Source of the DNA: Fistulifera solaris
Lineage: Eukaryota; Bacillariophyta; Bacillariophyceae; Naviculales; Stauroneidaceae
Direction: 5' to 3'
DNA: 64,000 nucleotides
Assembly (NCBI GenBank): GCA_030295235.1
Contig: AP026129.1
Coordinates: 930,001 to 994,000 of the forward strand
Made by a program: the position numbers and the translations under genes. Shown in pieces: positions 54,719-64,000 of this stretch (positions are counted from its first letter, which is position 1; the number at the start of each line of letters is the position of its first letter). The notes under the pieces are model-generated. The model made no database searches. It was not told where the DNA came from and saw only the letters and a program-made list of their open reading frames with translations.

Positions 54719-55591
54719 TCAGAATTCTTCAATTTCCATGGGCTGCAAACCACTCTTCTTCTTGGCTTTAATCTTGGCGGATATTTGTGCCGGAATACGT
54801 GTCGCTTTTTCCAATCGCCGCCTTCGGGTTCGCGTGGTTTCTCGATACCCATCCCAAACCGCAAAGCCGATCCCACCCACCATGGCCAAAACCACGATCA
54901 AACAAATCCACGCCACTGTGATAAAGAAGTTGGGACTGTTGCTGGATTCCTCCAGTGTCCCCGCTGTCTCTTTATTTTGTTCGCCGTAATGAAATTTCGC
55001 TTTCAATGCGTCACTTTCCGGATACTCACAGTGCAAGCCACTCCACCCTATGGGACATTCGCAACCCGGATGGCGTTTGACTTCCTCCGCATCCGTCGAT
55101 TTACAGCGACCCCCATTCATACAGTACGCTCCTCCCGCTTGTCCTAAGGATTGTTGAATTTCGAGACTCTTCTCTTCATCGTTGGGCAAACAAAAGACGG
55201 TAGACATGCGCTTACACGTGCGGCGCGCGTACGCCGACGCATAATCCGTGGTTTCCGTATTACAGCCACAGTGATAATACGCATCCCCATCGTACCCAAT
55301 GTCCCGCACACACTTGGCACCGTTCGCGCAAGTTGTGGTATTCCCCGGCCCCGGACATTCCGTAAATTGGACTTCACATTCCGGACCGGCGTGATAGAGA
55401 GGACAGTGGCAATAAAATTTCCGTGCCGGTGCGTATTCGTGCACGTCCGAAAAGTCTCCTCCCGTATGAATTTCCGTCATGGTTTCCTTACAGACGCCGC
55501 CGTTTTGACAGAACAACGTGCACGTTTCCTTGCCCCAAGCGGCAGCGAGGTGGGGCAGGAGGGACAGGGCGAGCACGAAGAGTCGTAACAT
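54719..55591 (-). CDS. EGF-like type I membrane protein
   Basis: An intact 290-residue ORF. Signal peptide MLRLFVLALSLLPHLAAA; extracellular part with three EGF-like Cys clusters (CTLFCQNGGVCKE ending CHCPLYHAGPEC; CPGPGNTTTCANGAKC; CMNGGRCKS ending CECPIGWSGLHC); one membrane helix (FFITVAWICLIVVLAMVGGI); and a basic cytosolic tail with RTRRRR and KAKKK. Such proteins are often adhesion or receptor molecules; partner unknown. The final EIEEF is acidic. Confidence 0.85.
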   Translation of the reverse strand: MLRLFVLALSLLPHLAAAWGKETCTLFCQNGGVCKETMTEIHTGGDFSDVHEYAPARKFYCHCPLYHAGPECEVQFTECPGPGNTTTCANGAKCVRDIGYDGDAYYHCGCNTETTDYASAYARRTCKRMSTVFCLPNDEEKSLEIQQSLGQAGGAYCMNGGRCKSTDAEEVKRHPGCECPIGWSGLHCEYPESDALKAKFHYGEQNKETAGTLEESSNSPNFFITVAWICLIVVLAMVGGIGFAVWDGYRETTRTRRRRLEKATRIPAQISAKIKAKKKSGLQPMEIEEF

Positions 55592-56276
55592 GATGTTGTG
55601 ACTTTTGGGGTGGGTCTATTGAAGAAAGAGGATGTAATACAAAATAGAATATGAATGATGGAAGGTATAAATAATAATTAGGAATGTTTCTGGTTGATAA
55701 AGATCGGATGCTTGTAATAACGCAACAGAGGAATAATTATGACTTTTGATAATAATACTTACCATGTTGTCGTGGTCACTACCGTACAAGGTACTGTTAC
55801 AAGAACAACCAAGATCCATTTTGGTGGGGAACAAGTGCCAAGACTTTTGGCCGAAATAGACTGTCAAAATAGTGATTCAATGTCGAGGGAAGTGTAGTAT
55901 CCATGTCTCGCGACTAAATTTCAGTCGTGGCGCTTTGCTGCTTACACTTATAGCTATAGTCAATGACAATGTTGCTATATCCTTAACCATATACTTGTAC
56001 CAGGTACATCCTACTGCGGTATTCGGTAACGCTACCGGCGGCCCATTTCGTCGACGCAACAACTAACGACGATGATGAGGATGATGAGGATGATCATAAG
56101 ACAAACAAGGAGTTGCTCCGTAGCGGTACCAGTATTCTGTATTTCTTCTGCTTCTTCTCTAGACTCTAGATACGAAGACAACCAGTGACAAGGTAGCGTA
56201 CAGAAGCAACTACGGCGCTGCGATGAGAACATCCGATCGATGAAGCTCGCTTTTACACACCATCCGGAGAGAACGA
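55592..56276. other. Divergent intergenic region
   Basis: No gene supported. GTACCAGGTAC at about 55998-56008 and CGGTACCAGTA near 56124 belong to the dispersed motif; a (GATGAG)n-like run lies at 56072-56092. Confidence 0.4.
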
Positions 56277-57530
56277 ATGATGTGTCGTTCGAACCACAGC
56301 GTCGCTTGTCTCGTTTTGTGGCTGACTTTAGCCCTTTCTCAAAAAGATAAATCGTTTGCATCCGAAAAGAACACTTTGTGGGAATCATTATCGGACGAAG
56401 GCATCATTTTCTTTTCCGACGATGACGACCATGAACGAATCATAGCCGCCTTGGCCTCGGATGGGAGTTCATCCACGAGCGAAGAATCTACCAAATCCAT
56501 CGAGCGTCGTCGCAAACGTACTATTGATCTTAGAGATGAGTTAAAACTAGCGAGATCGAAAAAGAAACGACAAGGTGCACAAAACACAACGACGACTCGA
56601 GTTCCGCAAGTAAAAAAGGAACCTATCTACGCTTACCTTCCACTTTCGGAAAAATATCGGGTAAAACATGCGACAACTGACATTGTACACAAGTATCCCG
56701 AGTTTCAACCCGTACCCGAAGCCGCACTTAGTACCCAGCCAGCTGTCGGTGAGGACGAGGAGTCCTTCTACACACAAGTCAGTCCATGGGTGCGCGACTT
56801 TCTTTTGCGACATTCGTGCGATCATCTGCTACCGGTGCCACGTGATTTTTGTGTCGATAATTTCAATCTCATATACTTGGCATCCGCCATTGAACGGATC
56901 GGTGTACAGAGTTTGTCTCCGGACGAATCGATACCGGCCTCTTCCAAACCGTATCCGATCTACCGCGCGGCGCTGCGCTTGATCGTACAAGACGAACCAT
57001 TACCAGAACACGTACCGGTCTATCTCCAAACTGCGGCCACGGCCTTGTTTTTGCTCATTCATCAGCGGTACGCAGTGTCGCCCCGTGGATTGGATCTGTT
57101 GCGACGTCGCTTCCAGCGGGGATCGACGGTCGTTCCGGTCTTTGGTCGGTGTCCACGGATTGCCTGTTCGGGTATGCCCCTGCTTCCGTACGCCGACTCG
57201 GATAATCTCAATCCAATGGAATACATGCCCACAGAAAACAAAGTAGCGGTGGAAATTCCTTCCATGCTTGTCTCCCTGACGCAACGAAGATCGAAACGCT
57301 TTTGCGCTTTGTGTGGTGAAAGCTTTTATCATTGGGAGTCGGGAATCGATGGTTGTGCTTGGGGTACATCGTGCTGTCATTTATTTTGGATGGTGTATGG
57401 AAAGGAAGTGTTTAGAGAATGGCTAAAGTGGAAACCGTCCCGCCATTCTCCGATCGAGGGACGCATTTTTGGCTTTCGTCTTCATCCCATTGCGCATCTT
57501 ACCAGTACGAATCATCATTGGAATACGTGA
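56277..57530 (+). CDS. Casein kinase 2 beta-like protein with N-terminal secretory leader
   Basis: An intact 417-residue ORF. The second half matches the CK2 regulatory subunit: FLLRHSCDHLLPVPRDFCVD, FNLIYL, LLIHQRYAVSPRGLDLL, the zinc-finger pairs CPRIAC and CALC, PLLPYADSD, and the end RIFGFRLHPIAH (CK2-beta: RLYGFKIHPMAY). CK2-beta normally forms a dimer that holds two catalytic subunits in nucleus and cytosol and is about 215 residues. Here about 160 residues precede the domain, beginning with a hydrophobic signal-like stretch (VACLVLWLTLALS) and an acidic FFSDDDDHE. If the leader works, this subunit enters the ER/Golgi, where biosilica proteins are phosphorylated. That role is inference. 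Confidence 0.85.
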   Translation: MMCRSNHSVACLVLWLTLALSQKDKSFASEKNTLWESLSDEGIIFFSDDDDHERIIAALASDGSSSTSEESTKSIERRRKRTIDLRDELKLARSKKKRQGAQNTTTTRVPQVKKEPIYAYLPLSEKYRVKHATTDIVHKYPEFQPVPEAALSTQPAVGEDEESFYTQVSPWVRDFLLRHSCDHLLPVPRDFCVDNFNLIYLASAIERIGVQSLSPDESIPASSKPYPIYRAALRLIVQDEPLPEHVPVYLQTAATALFLLIHQRYAVSPRGLDLLRRRFQRGSTVVPVFGRCPRIACSGMPLLPYADSDNLNPMEYMPTENKVAVEIPSMLVSLTQRRSKRFCALCGESFYHWESGIDGCAWGTSCCHLFWMVYGKEVFREWLKWKPSRHSPIEGRIFGFRLHPIAHLTSTNHHWNT

Positions 57531-57625
57531 ATGCTATTCATTCCTAATTCTTTTTTAGATTTTTTCTTTGCACTGTAAACTTTATTTCTCTATTTCTAAA
57601 GTAATGACACCTGTCAATAGAACTT

Positions 57626-59008
57626 TTAATCGAGTCGCGTGGATCCCATTTTGCGCAAATCGCGGGACATGTTCTTGCGATGACTTTCGTTCGTACCACC
57701 CCCGATTTCCATGAGCTTGGCATCCCTCCACAATCGTTCTACGTTATATTCACCTGTATAACCATTTCCACCCATGACTTGAATGGCGCGATCGGCGACG
57801 GTCTTGGCCATTGGGGCACAAAAGAGTTTGGTGCCGTCCGCATCGAGACCATTGCCGTGCGTTGACAAATCCAAGGCATTTGCCACCGCGTACACGTAGG
57901 AACGTCCCGCCATGTATTCGGCGTAACTTTCGGCCACCATGCGTTGAATTTGACCAAATGCGAACAAGTTTTTGGCACCAAACGCCGTTCGTTCGAGTGC
58001 GTACGCTTTCATTTCGTCGATACAACGACGCGCGATACCGACACTCATGGCGGCCAATCCGAGTCGTTCAATTTCCAAATTGCGCATCATACACAAGGTA
58101 GCACCATGGACTTTTCCAACAATGTTTTCGTTCGGTATAGGGACTTGATCAAATATTAATTCCGCAGTCATGGACGCCCGCATTCCCAATTTGTTGTTGA
58201 TTTTTTGTCCCAATCGAAATCCTTCCATGCCTTTTTCTACAATAAATTGTGTCAAATCTGTTTTCCCTGGACCCGTCCTCGCGTACACCAAGAACAGATC
58301 TCCCGTGTCTTGACCGTTGAGAGTGCCATTGGTGATCCACAGTTTCGTGCCGGTCAAACGCCAATGATGCTCTCCATCGGGTACGGCTTTCGTTTGCATT
58401 CCCAAAACATCGGTTCCGGCCTGCGGTTCACTCATACACATGCCTCCAATGTGACGGCCATCACAGGCGGGTGGTAAAAATCGCGCTTTTTGTTCCGGTG
58501 ACGCATTGACAGACAAATTGTTGACGAACAAGAGGGAATGCGCCAAATACGAGAGACAGAACGCCGGATCACTGTAGGACAATTCTTCGTGTACCGCACA
58601 CACCGCCGTCGCCGTGTATTCGGTCCATCCCGTTCCACCATATTCGATTTCGGGAACTGTCAATCCCAACAAACCCAAGTTCGCCAATTTTCGAAACAAG
58701 GAAACATTGAATTGTTCCTGTGCATTGAATGTGCGTGCTTGTGGTTCGACCTAGTAGAGAGAGAGAGAGAGAGATTGTGATGTATGTTTGAGAAAGGGAA
58801 CGATTGCCGACACAGCAACAACAACAACAACAACAACAAGAACAACAACAACGAAATGTACCTCTTGCGCGACAAAGGATCGCAACGTTTCGCGCAATGC
58901 CGCGTGTTCAGACGTCGGATTCCACAATGTCGATAAGGGCGTCGTCGAAAACAATCGCCGTAATACAAGCGGTTTGCTAGTTGGTCGAACGAAACGAGTC
59001 AACAGCAT
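57626..59008 (-). CDS. Isovaleryl-CoA-type acyl-CoA dehydrogenase, mitochondrial
   Basis: Exons 58862-59008 and 57626-58750, intron 58751-58861 (111 nt). The leader MLLTRFVRPTSKPLVLRRLF is a mitochondrial presequence. The FAD enzyme is complete: MCMSEPQAGTDVLGM and WRLTGTKLWITNG (FAD contacts), ERTAFGAKN, AIQVMGGNGYTGEYNVERLWRDAKLMEIGGGTNE. The position that is Glu in medium-chain enzymes (YEGT) is Gly here (IGGGT), while LEIERLGLA carries a Glu where isovaleryl-CoA dehydrogenase has its base. This points to leucine catabolism, though isobutyryl-type activity is possible. The intron holds a (GA)n and a (CAA)n microsatellite. Confidence 0.9.
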
Positions 59009-59591
59009 GGTCCACAAAGGTATATATATATATATATATTATAGAAACAAAAAAATGAATGAATAAGTATACAAGAAGCAAAATTCGAGGGCCTGTCAAG
59101 AGACGGAATGAAACGAAAAAGAAGAAAACAAGAAAACAAGAAGACAAGAAAAGTGTTCTTGTTCGTTTGACGTCGTGTCACGCGAAAAACGAGGTCGGGC
59201 CGGCGCACCCAAATGTCGTCCGGTTCGCATCCGTCTACCAGGTACCGGTACTCTATTCGGACCATCTTGAAGCCATAATATCACTGATAAAGTAGTCTAG
59301 AGACCCCGAACCTCGTCCGTTCGCGATCATTTCGCGATGATGATGTCTGATGTCTCGCCGCTTCTCTAGAGTACGTAATACCTGGTAGCGTACCAGTATC
59401 TGGTAGTGCAACACACACATACACATACACAATGCGAACGAGATGTTATTGCTTCTTTGTTGATCATATAATTCAAAACAAAGCATAAAGCATACCATAC
59501 TCTCATTCAATTATTATTTCACTATTTTAAACCATACACAGCTCTATTATTTCACATCATCATCATCATCATTATCATCATCATTATCATC
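59009..59591. promoter_or_regulatory. Divergent region with simple repeats and GTACC motifs
   Basis: No gene. (TA)n at about 59022-59040, TACCAGGTACCGGTAC at about 59237-59252, TACCTGGTAGCGTACCAGTATCTGGTA at about 59379-59405, and (ATC)n runs directly before the SDS22 start codon (59554-59591). Confidence 0.5.
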
Positions 59592-60888
59592 ATGACACAA
59601 ATAGAATTCGAAGAGAAACAACCCGACGAAAAGCCCACCGCGCAGGTCGATTTGCCGCTCGAATGGACCCAACTGGGGAAAACCAACACCACGGAACATG
59701 ATGACAAGTTATTACCCATTCGTTATCCGGAAGAAGTGACCGACATTGATAAAGACGATGATGAATTGATGGTGGTAGGAACGGCCGGAATGAAAATTAC
59801 CAATTTAGGACCCGACTTTCATACGCGGCTCAATTCGAATTTGAAACAATTGATTTTGCGATCGCACGTCATTCGCAAAATGGAAGGATTGCAAGGTCTA
59901 CGGCAATTGGAATTACTCGAATTGTACGACAATCAAGTGGAAGCCTTGCAATGTCTCGATGAAGGCGAAGGTGGGGCCCCGGGATGACCTTGCGGACGTT
60001 GGATATGAGTTACAATGTCATTCGGGACATGTCACCCGTCCAAGTGTGTCCAAATCTCGTCGATTTGTGTAAGTCCTGTATGTGTGTGTGCGGCACGTTT
60101 TCCTTCCTTCCTGTCCTGTCCTGTCCTGTCCTTCTCTCACACTTTATACTTCAGACTTGGCCAACAACAAACTCAAAACGATGGCGGGTTTGCAAGGTTT
60201 GCATCATTTACGCAAACTCGACTTGGGAGCCAATCGCATTCGCGTCATGGATGGGGATGAATTATCGGGTCTCGTCAATTTAGAAGAATTGTGGTTGGGG
60301 AAAAACAAAATTGAAAAGATTGAAGGTTTGGAAGCCTTGACAAAATTACGAAAACTTGACGTCCAATCGAATCGATTGACGTGTGTCGAACATTTGCAGG
60401 CGCAGCAAGAGACACTGGAAGAATTGTATTTGGCGCACAATGCGATTGACAATGCCGGTGCCTCTCAACCCACCGGATTGGCACTCACGTTCCCCAATTT
60501 GTCCGTGCTGGATTTAAATCGCAACAAATTGACGTCGACCGATCCGCTAGTGCATTTAAAGTCGTTGGATGAATTGTGGATATCGGGTAATTTGATTGCA
60601 AGTTTCGATGACGTTCAGTCATTGACAGAATTGGACGCATTGTCGACCATTTATTTGGAATACAATGAGTGTCAAAAGGATCCTCTCTATCGCAAAAAGT
60701 TACAAGAATTGATGCCAAATTTGAAACAGATTGATGCCGATTTGATTGGTGGTTTGGCTTCCCACGGACTGCCCTCGGCACCCCGATTGCCCGCCCTGAC
60801 TGAAGAAGAGCGGTTGCAACAGTTACAAGAACAAATTATTGAGAGAGCCCGCGCCGAGACGGAACGGAAAGGAGGTTTGAAAAAGTGA
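59592..60888 (+). CDS. Protein phosphatase 1 regulatory subunit SDS22 (LRR)
   Basis: Exons 59592-60068 and 60155-60888; the 86-nt intron has a (CCTGT)n run. After an acidic N terminus (about 75 residues), a run of 22-residue SDS22-type LRRs follows: LKQLILRSHVIRKMEGLQGL, LELLELYDNQVEAL, LRTLDMSYNVIRDM, LRKLDLGANRIRVM, LEELWLGKNKIEKIEGL, LRKLDVQSNRLTCV, LDELWISGNLIASFDDV and the LRR cap YLEYNECQKDPLYRKKLQELMPNLKQIDA. SDS22 binds the PP1 catalytic subunit. The frame slips at C4 59977-59980 (one short). Confidence 0.9.
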
Positions 60889-61423
60889 CTTTAATGAAAG
60901 TTTTCTTCTTTATTTATATCTCTGTGTCTTTAGAGGTTATAGCGTGTTATGCTTGTGCCGTTTTTGAACTTGTGTCTCGCGTGTCTTGCTATTTCTAATA
61001 AAGCTGGTTGGAAGAACGAAATGTTCTTTATTTCTCCATCACCATCAACATAAATTACACCGATATTTATCTTTCTTGTCGGAGTGACGAAAAATTTATA
61101 GTCTCTCGAGATTCGAGATGAAGCTGTAATTTCATGACCTGGCAAAGTTTCCGGGACTGAATATTATTTGAGTCGGAGAAAATAGGAGTCTACTCTTTAA
61201 GTATTAGACTATTGGAAAGGAATCCGGAATCACTACGAGCAAGAAGGTGCCAGTTATCGGATCCGTACAGAACGCACCATCGCAGAGCTAGCGCATTATT
61301 ACTGGTATGAACAACAAACGAAGCACCATCGAAGAAACGGAGGTGTATATTCGAATCATTCGACTTTTTACTATCTTCGTTGACCATCCAATTTAATCGT
61401 TATAGCTTTGTAATTGAGGCGCA
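60889..61423. other. Gene-free stretch
   Basis: 3' flank of SDS22 and upstream DNA of the TOM40 gene. Nothing recognised. Confidence 0.35.
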
Positions 61424-62524
61424 ATGGGAATATCACAATCGAAGACGCAAACCACGATGCCTGGATCGTTTTTTCACTCCAAACTACTCGCTACGTCCAC
61501 CACGCGTTGCGATGATGCGTTACCACCGCCGCCTCCGCCGGGTGAAGCCCCTCCGCCGCCACCACCGAAGGATAGCATCGCCGAAGCAGCGGCATCTACG
61601 ACCTTGTACAGCAATCCGGGACCTTACGAAATGGCCGCCATGGATGGCAAACGATTGGTGCAACTCGACACATTCGATGGCTTCCGATGTGATATCAACA
61701 AACAACTCAGTCCTTACATGGCAGTAGTACACTCGTTTCTGCTGGGAACGACCTCATTGCCCGATCGCACTTCGACTTATTCGTTTGTGACGCAAGTGGC
61801 GGATGAACAGGGCATTCTCATGACACGCGTCGATCCAGGACGAGGAAGTGTCGATGGACGGGTGCATCGTGCGGTACTCGGCGGCTTGGCGATGGCCAAG
61901 TTACAGCTGGGTTTATCTCCGGATGGTCAACAAGATCAGGCGCTAGCGGAACTGGATTTTGGTGGGTTGACGTGGACGGGAAATCTCAAGTACGGAAGCA
62001 TGGCGGGTGCCATTGTGTACGGGTGTAATTATCTACAGAGCATTACGCCCCAATTACAAATGGGAGGAGAAGGAATGTACATTGCAGCAAATCAGTCGCT
62101 GATAAGTAATTATACTTTAAAATACACGATTCCGGCGTCGACGGGAGATGAAACATCGGCATTGCCTGGTGTTGCCAAGGGACCCGAACGAAAGGGGTCG
62201 TCCATGATGTGTGTGAATTATAATACCGCTCAGAATGCGCTCTCGCTGAACTACAAGCGCGTTGTTACTCCCAACCGAGTCACCCTTGGTGCAGAATTAC
62301 AGTGCAGTCCCTTGACGCTAGAATCGCAAGTTCTTCTTGGAGCCGAATTCAAGCTACACCGGAGCCGATTTGCCATTTGTGTTGATGGGGGTTTGCGAAC
62401 ACAAAGTATACTGGAAGCGAAATTGGGCGTTGCTCCCGGAAGTCCTACTTTGAACTTTTCTGCTGATGTCGATCACTTGAATGATGCTATGCGATTTGGT
62501 TACGGCATCACCATTGAAGGTTAA
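61424..62524 (+). CDS. TOM40: Mitochondrial import receptor TOM40-like beta-barrel
   Basis: An intact 366-residue ORF. After a Pro-rich N terminus (PPPPPPGEAPPPPPPK) comes NPGPYEMAAMDGKRLVQLDTFDGFRCDINKQLS, the usual TOM40 entry region, followed by YMAVVHSFLLG and alternating hydrophobic strands to the last, MRFGYGITIEG, which ends with a beta-signal-like pattern. It forms the outer-membrane pore through which nearly all mitochondrial precursors pass. No presequence is seen, as expected. VDAC is a remote alternative of the same fold; the TOM40 N-terminal motif argues against it. Confidence 0.85.
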   Translation: MGISQSKTQTTMPGSFFHSKLLATSTTRCDDALPPPPPPGEAPPPPPPKDSIAEAAASTTLYSNPGPYEMAAMDGKRLVQLDTFDGFRCDINKQLSPYMAVVHSFLLGTTSLPDRTSTYSFVTQVADEQGILMTRVDPGRGSVDGRVHRAVLGGLAMAKLQLGLSPDGQQDQALAELDFGGLTWTGNLKYGSMAGAIVYGCNYLQSITPQLQMGGEGMYIAANQSLISNYTLKYTIPASTGDETSALPGVAKGPERKGSSMMCVNYNTAQNALSLNYKRVVTPNRVTLGAELQCSPLTLESQVLLGAEFKLHRSRFAICVDGGLRTQSILEAKLGVAPGSPTLNFSADVDHLNDAMRFGYGITIEG

Positions 62525-63078
62525 GTTTTCCGAGTAATACATAAGGTCTTTTGTCTCCTCCCCTTTCCTCTGCTTGTAAGAAAAAATACGAGTTGTTATT
62601 AACGTCGTTACCTGGTACTTGGCGTTGTCTTCTTGTTCCCTCATTTTGATTGTCGCACCTGGTGCACTCAATCAGACTCTGAAACTATTTGTTCCTAAAT
62701 TGAGTGTAAATCCATTTTTATATTTGCAGTGCACCCATTAACTAATCTCCCAGTCTCCCAACGCGTGCAGACGAGTTTTACTCAGTTTACAGAGCTGCGA
62801 TCTGCGATTGATCCCTAGCACGCTAGCACTGCCTACATGCAACGGATAACGAAGATTTTCACGACCATGGTCCATGCGTCTTCCGTTCTGGGAAACGATC
62901 GATTAACCCATTTACTAAGGTTACAGAAGATACGGACGGAATTTTTGTTACGTCACTTCAAGAACGAGAAAACGACGACAAACCAACATGATAGAGGCAA
63001 CAAAGCGATCCGCTGTTACAAGTACCTTTCAAGTTTACCTTTCCTATCTTCTCCAATCAACAACCCGTGATACGCAAG
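62525..63078. other. Gene-free stretch
   Basis: Presumed 3' UTR of TOM40 and promoter of the repeat protein. TACCTGGTACTTGG near 62610 is another dispersed GTACC-type motif. Confidence 0.35.
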
Positions 63079-63798
63079 ATGTTTCGCCTAGCCCTCTTTC
63101 TCCTTCTCAGCGCTTCTTCTCTCGCTTTCGTTCCTCAACAAGGACGGTTTCATCAAACGACCGACCTAGCAGCGTTGAACCGTCGTGATGCTCTCGGTTT
63201 CGCCTTTTCTGCTATGATCGGGGCTGCGGCGACCTTGCCAACGGAAGCTGGGGCGGCTAGTAATCCCGCGTTGGAGACATTTAAGGGAGGAAAGAAGACA
63301 AAGGGGTCTTACATTCCTGGAAAAGGTCTTCGTGATCAAGCAACATTCGACGAACTTGTTGCTGCTTCAAACCCGGCCCTAGAGACATTTAAGGGAGGAA
63401 AGAAGACAAAAGGGTCTTACATCCCTGGAAAAGGTCTTCGTGATCAAGCAACATTCGAAGAACTTGTTGCCGCCTCAAACCCGGCTCTAGAGACATTTAA
63501 AGGCCGAAAAGCCACCAAGGGATCTTTTATTCCTGGTAAGGGAATGCGAAACAGCGCCGTTTTCGACGAACTTGTTGCTGCTTCGAATCCTGCTCTAGAG
63601 ACATTTAAAGGCCGAAAAGCCACCAAGGGATCGTTTATTCCGGGTAAGGGAATGCGAAACACCGCCGTTTTCGACGAACTTGTTGCTGCTTCGAATCCTG
63701 CTCTAGAGACTTTCAAGGGTGGTAAAAAGACGAAGGGAGCTTACATCCCCGGAAAAGGTCTCCGCGATCAGGTCTTGTTCGATCAATTGTTTTCATGA
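63079..63798 (+). CDS. Predicted thylakoid-lumen protein made of five 36-residue repeats
   Basis: 239 residues. The leader has three parts: a signal peptide (MFRLALFLLLSASSLA) with Phe at +1 (AFVPQ), a transit-like stretch, and then NRRDALGFAFSAMIGAA ending TEAGA, which looks like a twin-arginine lumen signal with an AxA cut. The rest is five tandem repeats starting at 63253, 63361, 63469, 63577 and 63685, each ASNPALETFKG + (G/R)K(K/A)TKG(S/A)(Y/F)IPGKG(L/M)R + (T/V)FDELVA. Repeats 1, 2 and 5 are one subtype (GGKKTKG), 3 and 4 another (GRKATKG). The repeats are basic and Gly-rich, and I do not know the family. A soluble or photosystem-associated lumen protein is inferred. Confidence 0.8.
   Translation: MFRLALFLLLSASSLAFVPQQGRFHQTTDLAALNRRDALGFAFSAMIGAAATLPTEAGAASNPALETFKGGKKTKGSYIPGKGLRDQATFDELVAASNPALETFKGGKKTKGSYIPGKGLRDQATFEELVAASNPALETFKGRKATKGSFIPGKGMRNSAVFDELVAASNPALETFKGRKATKGSFIPGKGMRNTAVFDELVAASNPALETFKGGKKTKGAYIPGKGLRDQVLFDQLFS
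63253..63795 (+). repeat. Five in-frame 108-bp coding repeats
   Basis: Units of 108 bp inside the lumen-protein gene. Neighbouring units are very alike at the base level, e.g. units 1-2 and units 3-4, which suggests recent block duplication or gene conversion. Confidence 0.9.
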
Positions 63799-63872
63799 AA
63801 ACTTAAGCTTTAATTGTATGCATGAAAATTGGTTGCAGAATTACATGCTCAATTATTTTCAAGCCTAACATA

Positions 63873-64000
63873 CTAGCCAATGCGCTTGATTACAGCGACA
63901 AAGAAACCTCCTGAGTCATGATCTTGGGGCCACAGCCTTACACATCGGTCTAGGTGCAAATCGTTCGTAGAAAGAGGAGGCCACATCGAAGTACAGGCTT
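63873..64000 (-). CDS. 3' end of an NSUN2-like RNA cytosine-5 methyltransferase
   Basis: Only the last about 42 codons lie in the window. On the minus strand they read LHLDRCVRLWPQDHDSGGFFVAVIKRIG then stop; NSUN-family proteins end their catalytic domain with LERCLRILPH...TGGFFVAVL. These enzymes methylate tRNA or rRNA cytosines with SAM. The catalytic cysteines are outside the window. Confidence 0.65.
   Translation of the reverse strand, partial: ACTSMWPPLSTNDLHLDRCVRLWPQDHDSGGFFVAVIKRIG

Noticed and set aside
55151-55588. Plus-strand ORF opposite the EGF-like gene
   Set aside because: Shadow frame; the minus strand has signal peptide, EGF cysteines and membrane helix.

Overview
The window looks like nuclear DNA of a photosynthetic stramenopile, most likely a pennate diatom. 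Many predicted proteins start with a signal peptide whose cleavage region carries an aromatic residue (ASAF, HAF, QAF, NAW or DAW), the bipartite plastid-targeting signature of algae with secondary red plastids. Introns are few and short (about 64-122 nt, GT-AG), genes are dense on both strands, and the gene set is diatom-like: flavodoxins, phosphate translocator, CYP97-like P450, plastid FabG and AroB, and a lineage-type LRR family. The species cannot be fixed from sequence alone.

Layout. 0-10.5 kb: 5' part of a CYP97-like P450, a Tudor-like protein, a plastid-type phosphate translocator, an LRR-like protein, an eight-helix membrane protein, a GT64 glycosyltransferase and an FKBP/TPR protein. 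11-14.8 kb: two tandem flavodoxins and a GPI-like periplasmic-binding-protein homologue, a probable iron-limitation locus. 15.6-19.3 kb: a degraded non-LTR retrotransposon whose 5' third is inverted. 19.8-25.1 kb: a DYRK-family kinase and a glutamate-dehydrogenase homologue that has lost its catalytic residues. 25.5-31.3 kb: a head-to-head pair of epimerase-fold fusion proteins sharing an unrecognised C-terminal domain. 31.7-34.1 kb: a short LRR-like gene and plastid FabG. 34.4-42.2 kb: a tandem array of VWA-Cache membrane proteins (two full copies, one miniaturised copy, one 3' fragment) next to a decapitated WS/DGAT-like gene. 42.3-45.4 kb: an AlkA-like glycosylase gene, a 34-bp minisatellite and plastid AroB. 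45.9-48.7 kb: choline/ethanolamine kinase and a plastid NUMOD3 protein. 49.4-54.5 kb: three adjacent plastid-targeted coiled-coil proteins. 54.7-64 kb: an EGF-like membrane protein, a CK2-beta homologue with a secretory leader, isovaleryl-CoA-type dehydrogenase, SDS22, TOM40, a predicted thylakoid-lumen repeat protein and the 3' end of an NSUN-type RNA methyltransferase.

Quality caveat. About 26 reading-frame breaks in otherwise good host genes all sit in short homopolymers, most of them one base short. The economical explanation is residual long-read indel error. Host genes split by such breaks are given here as single genes, with the suspect run named.
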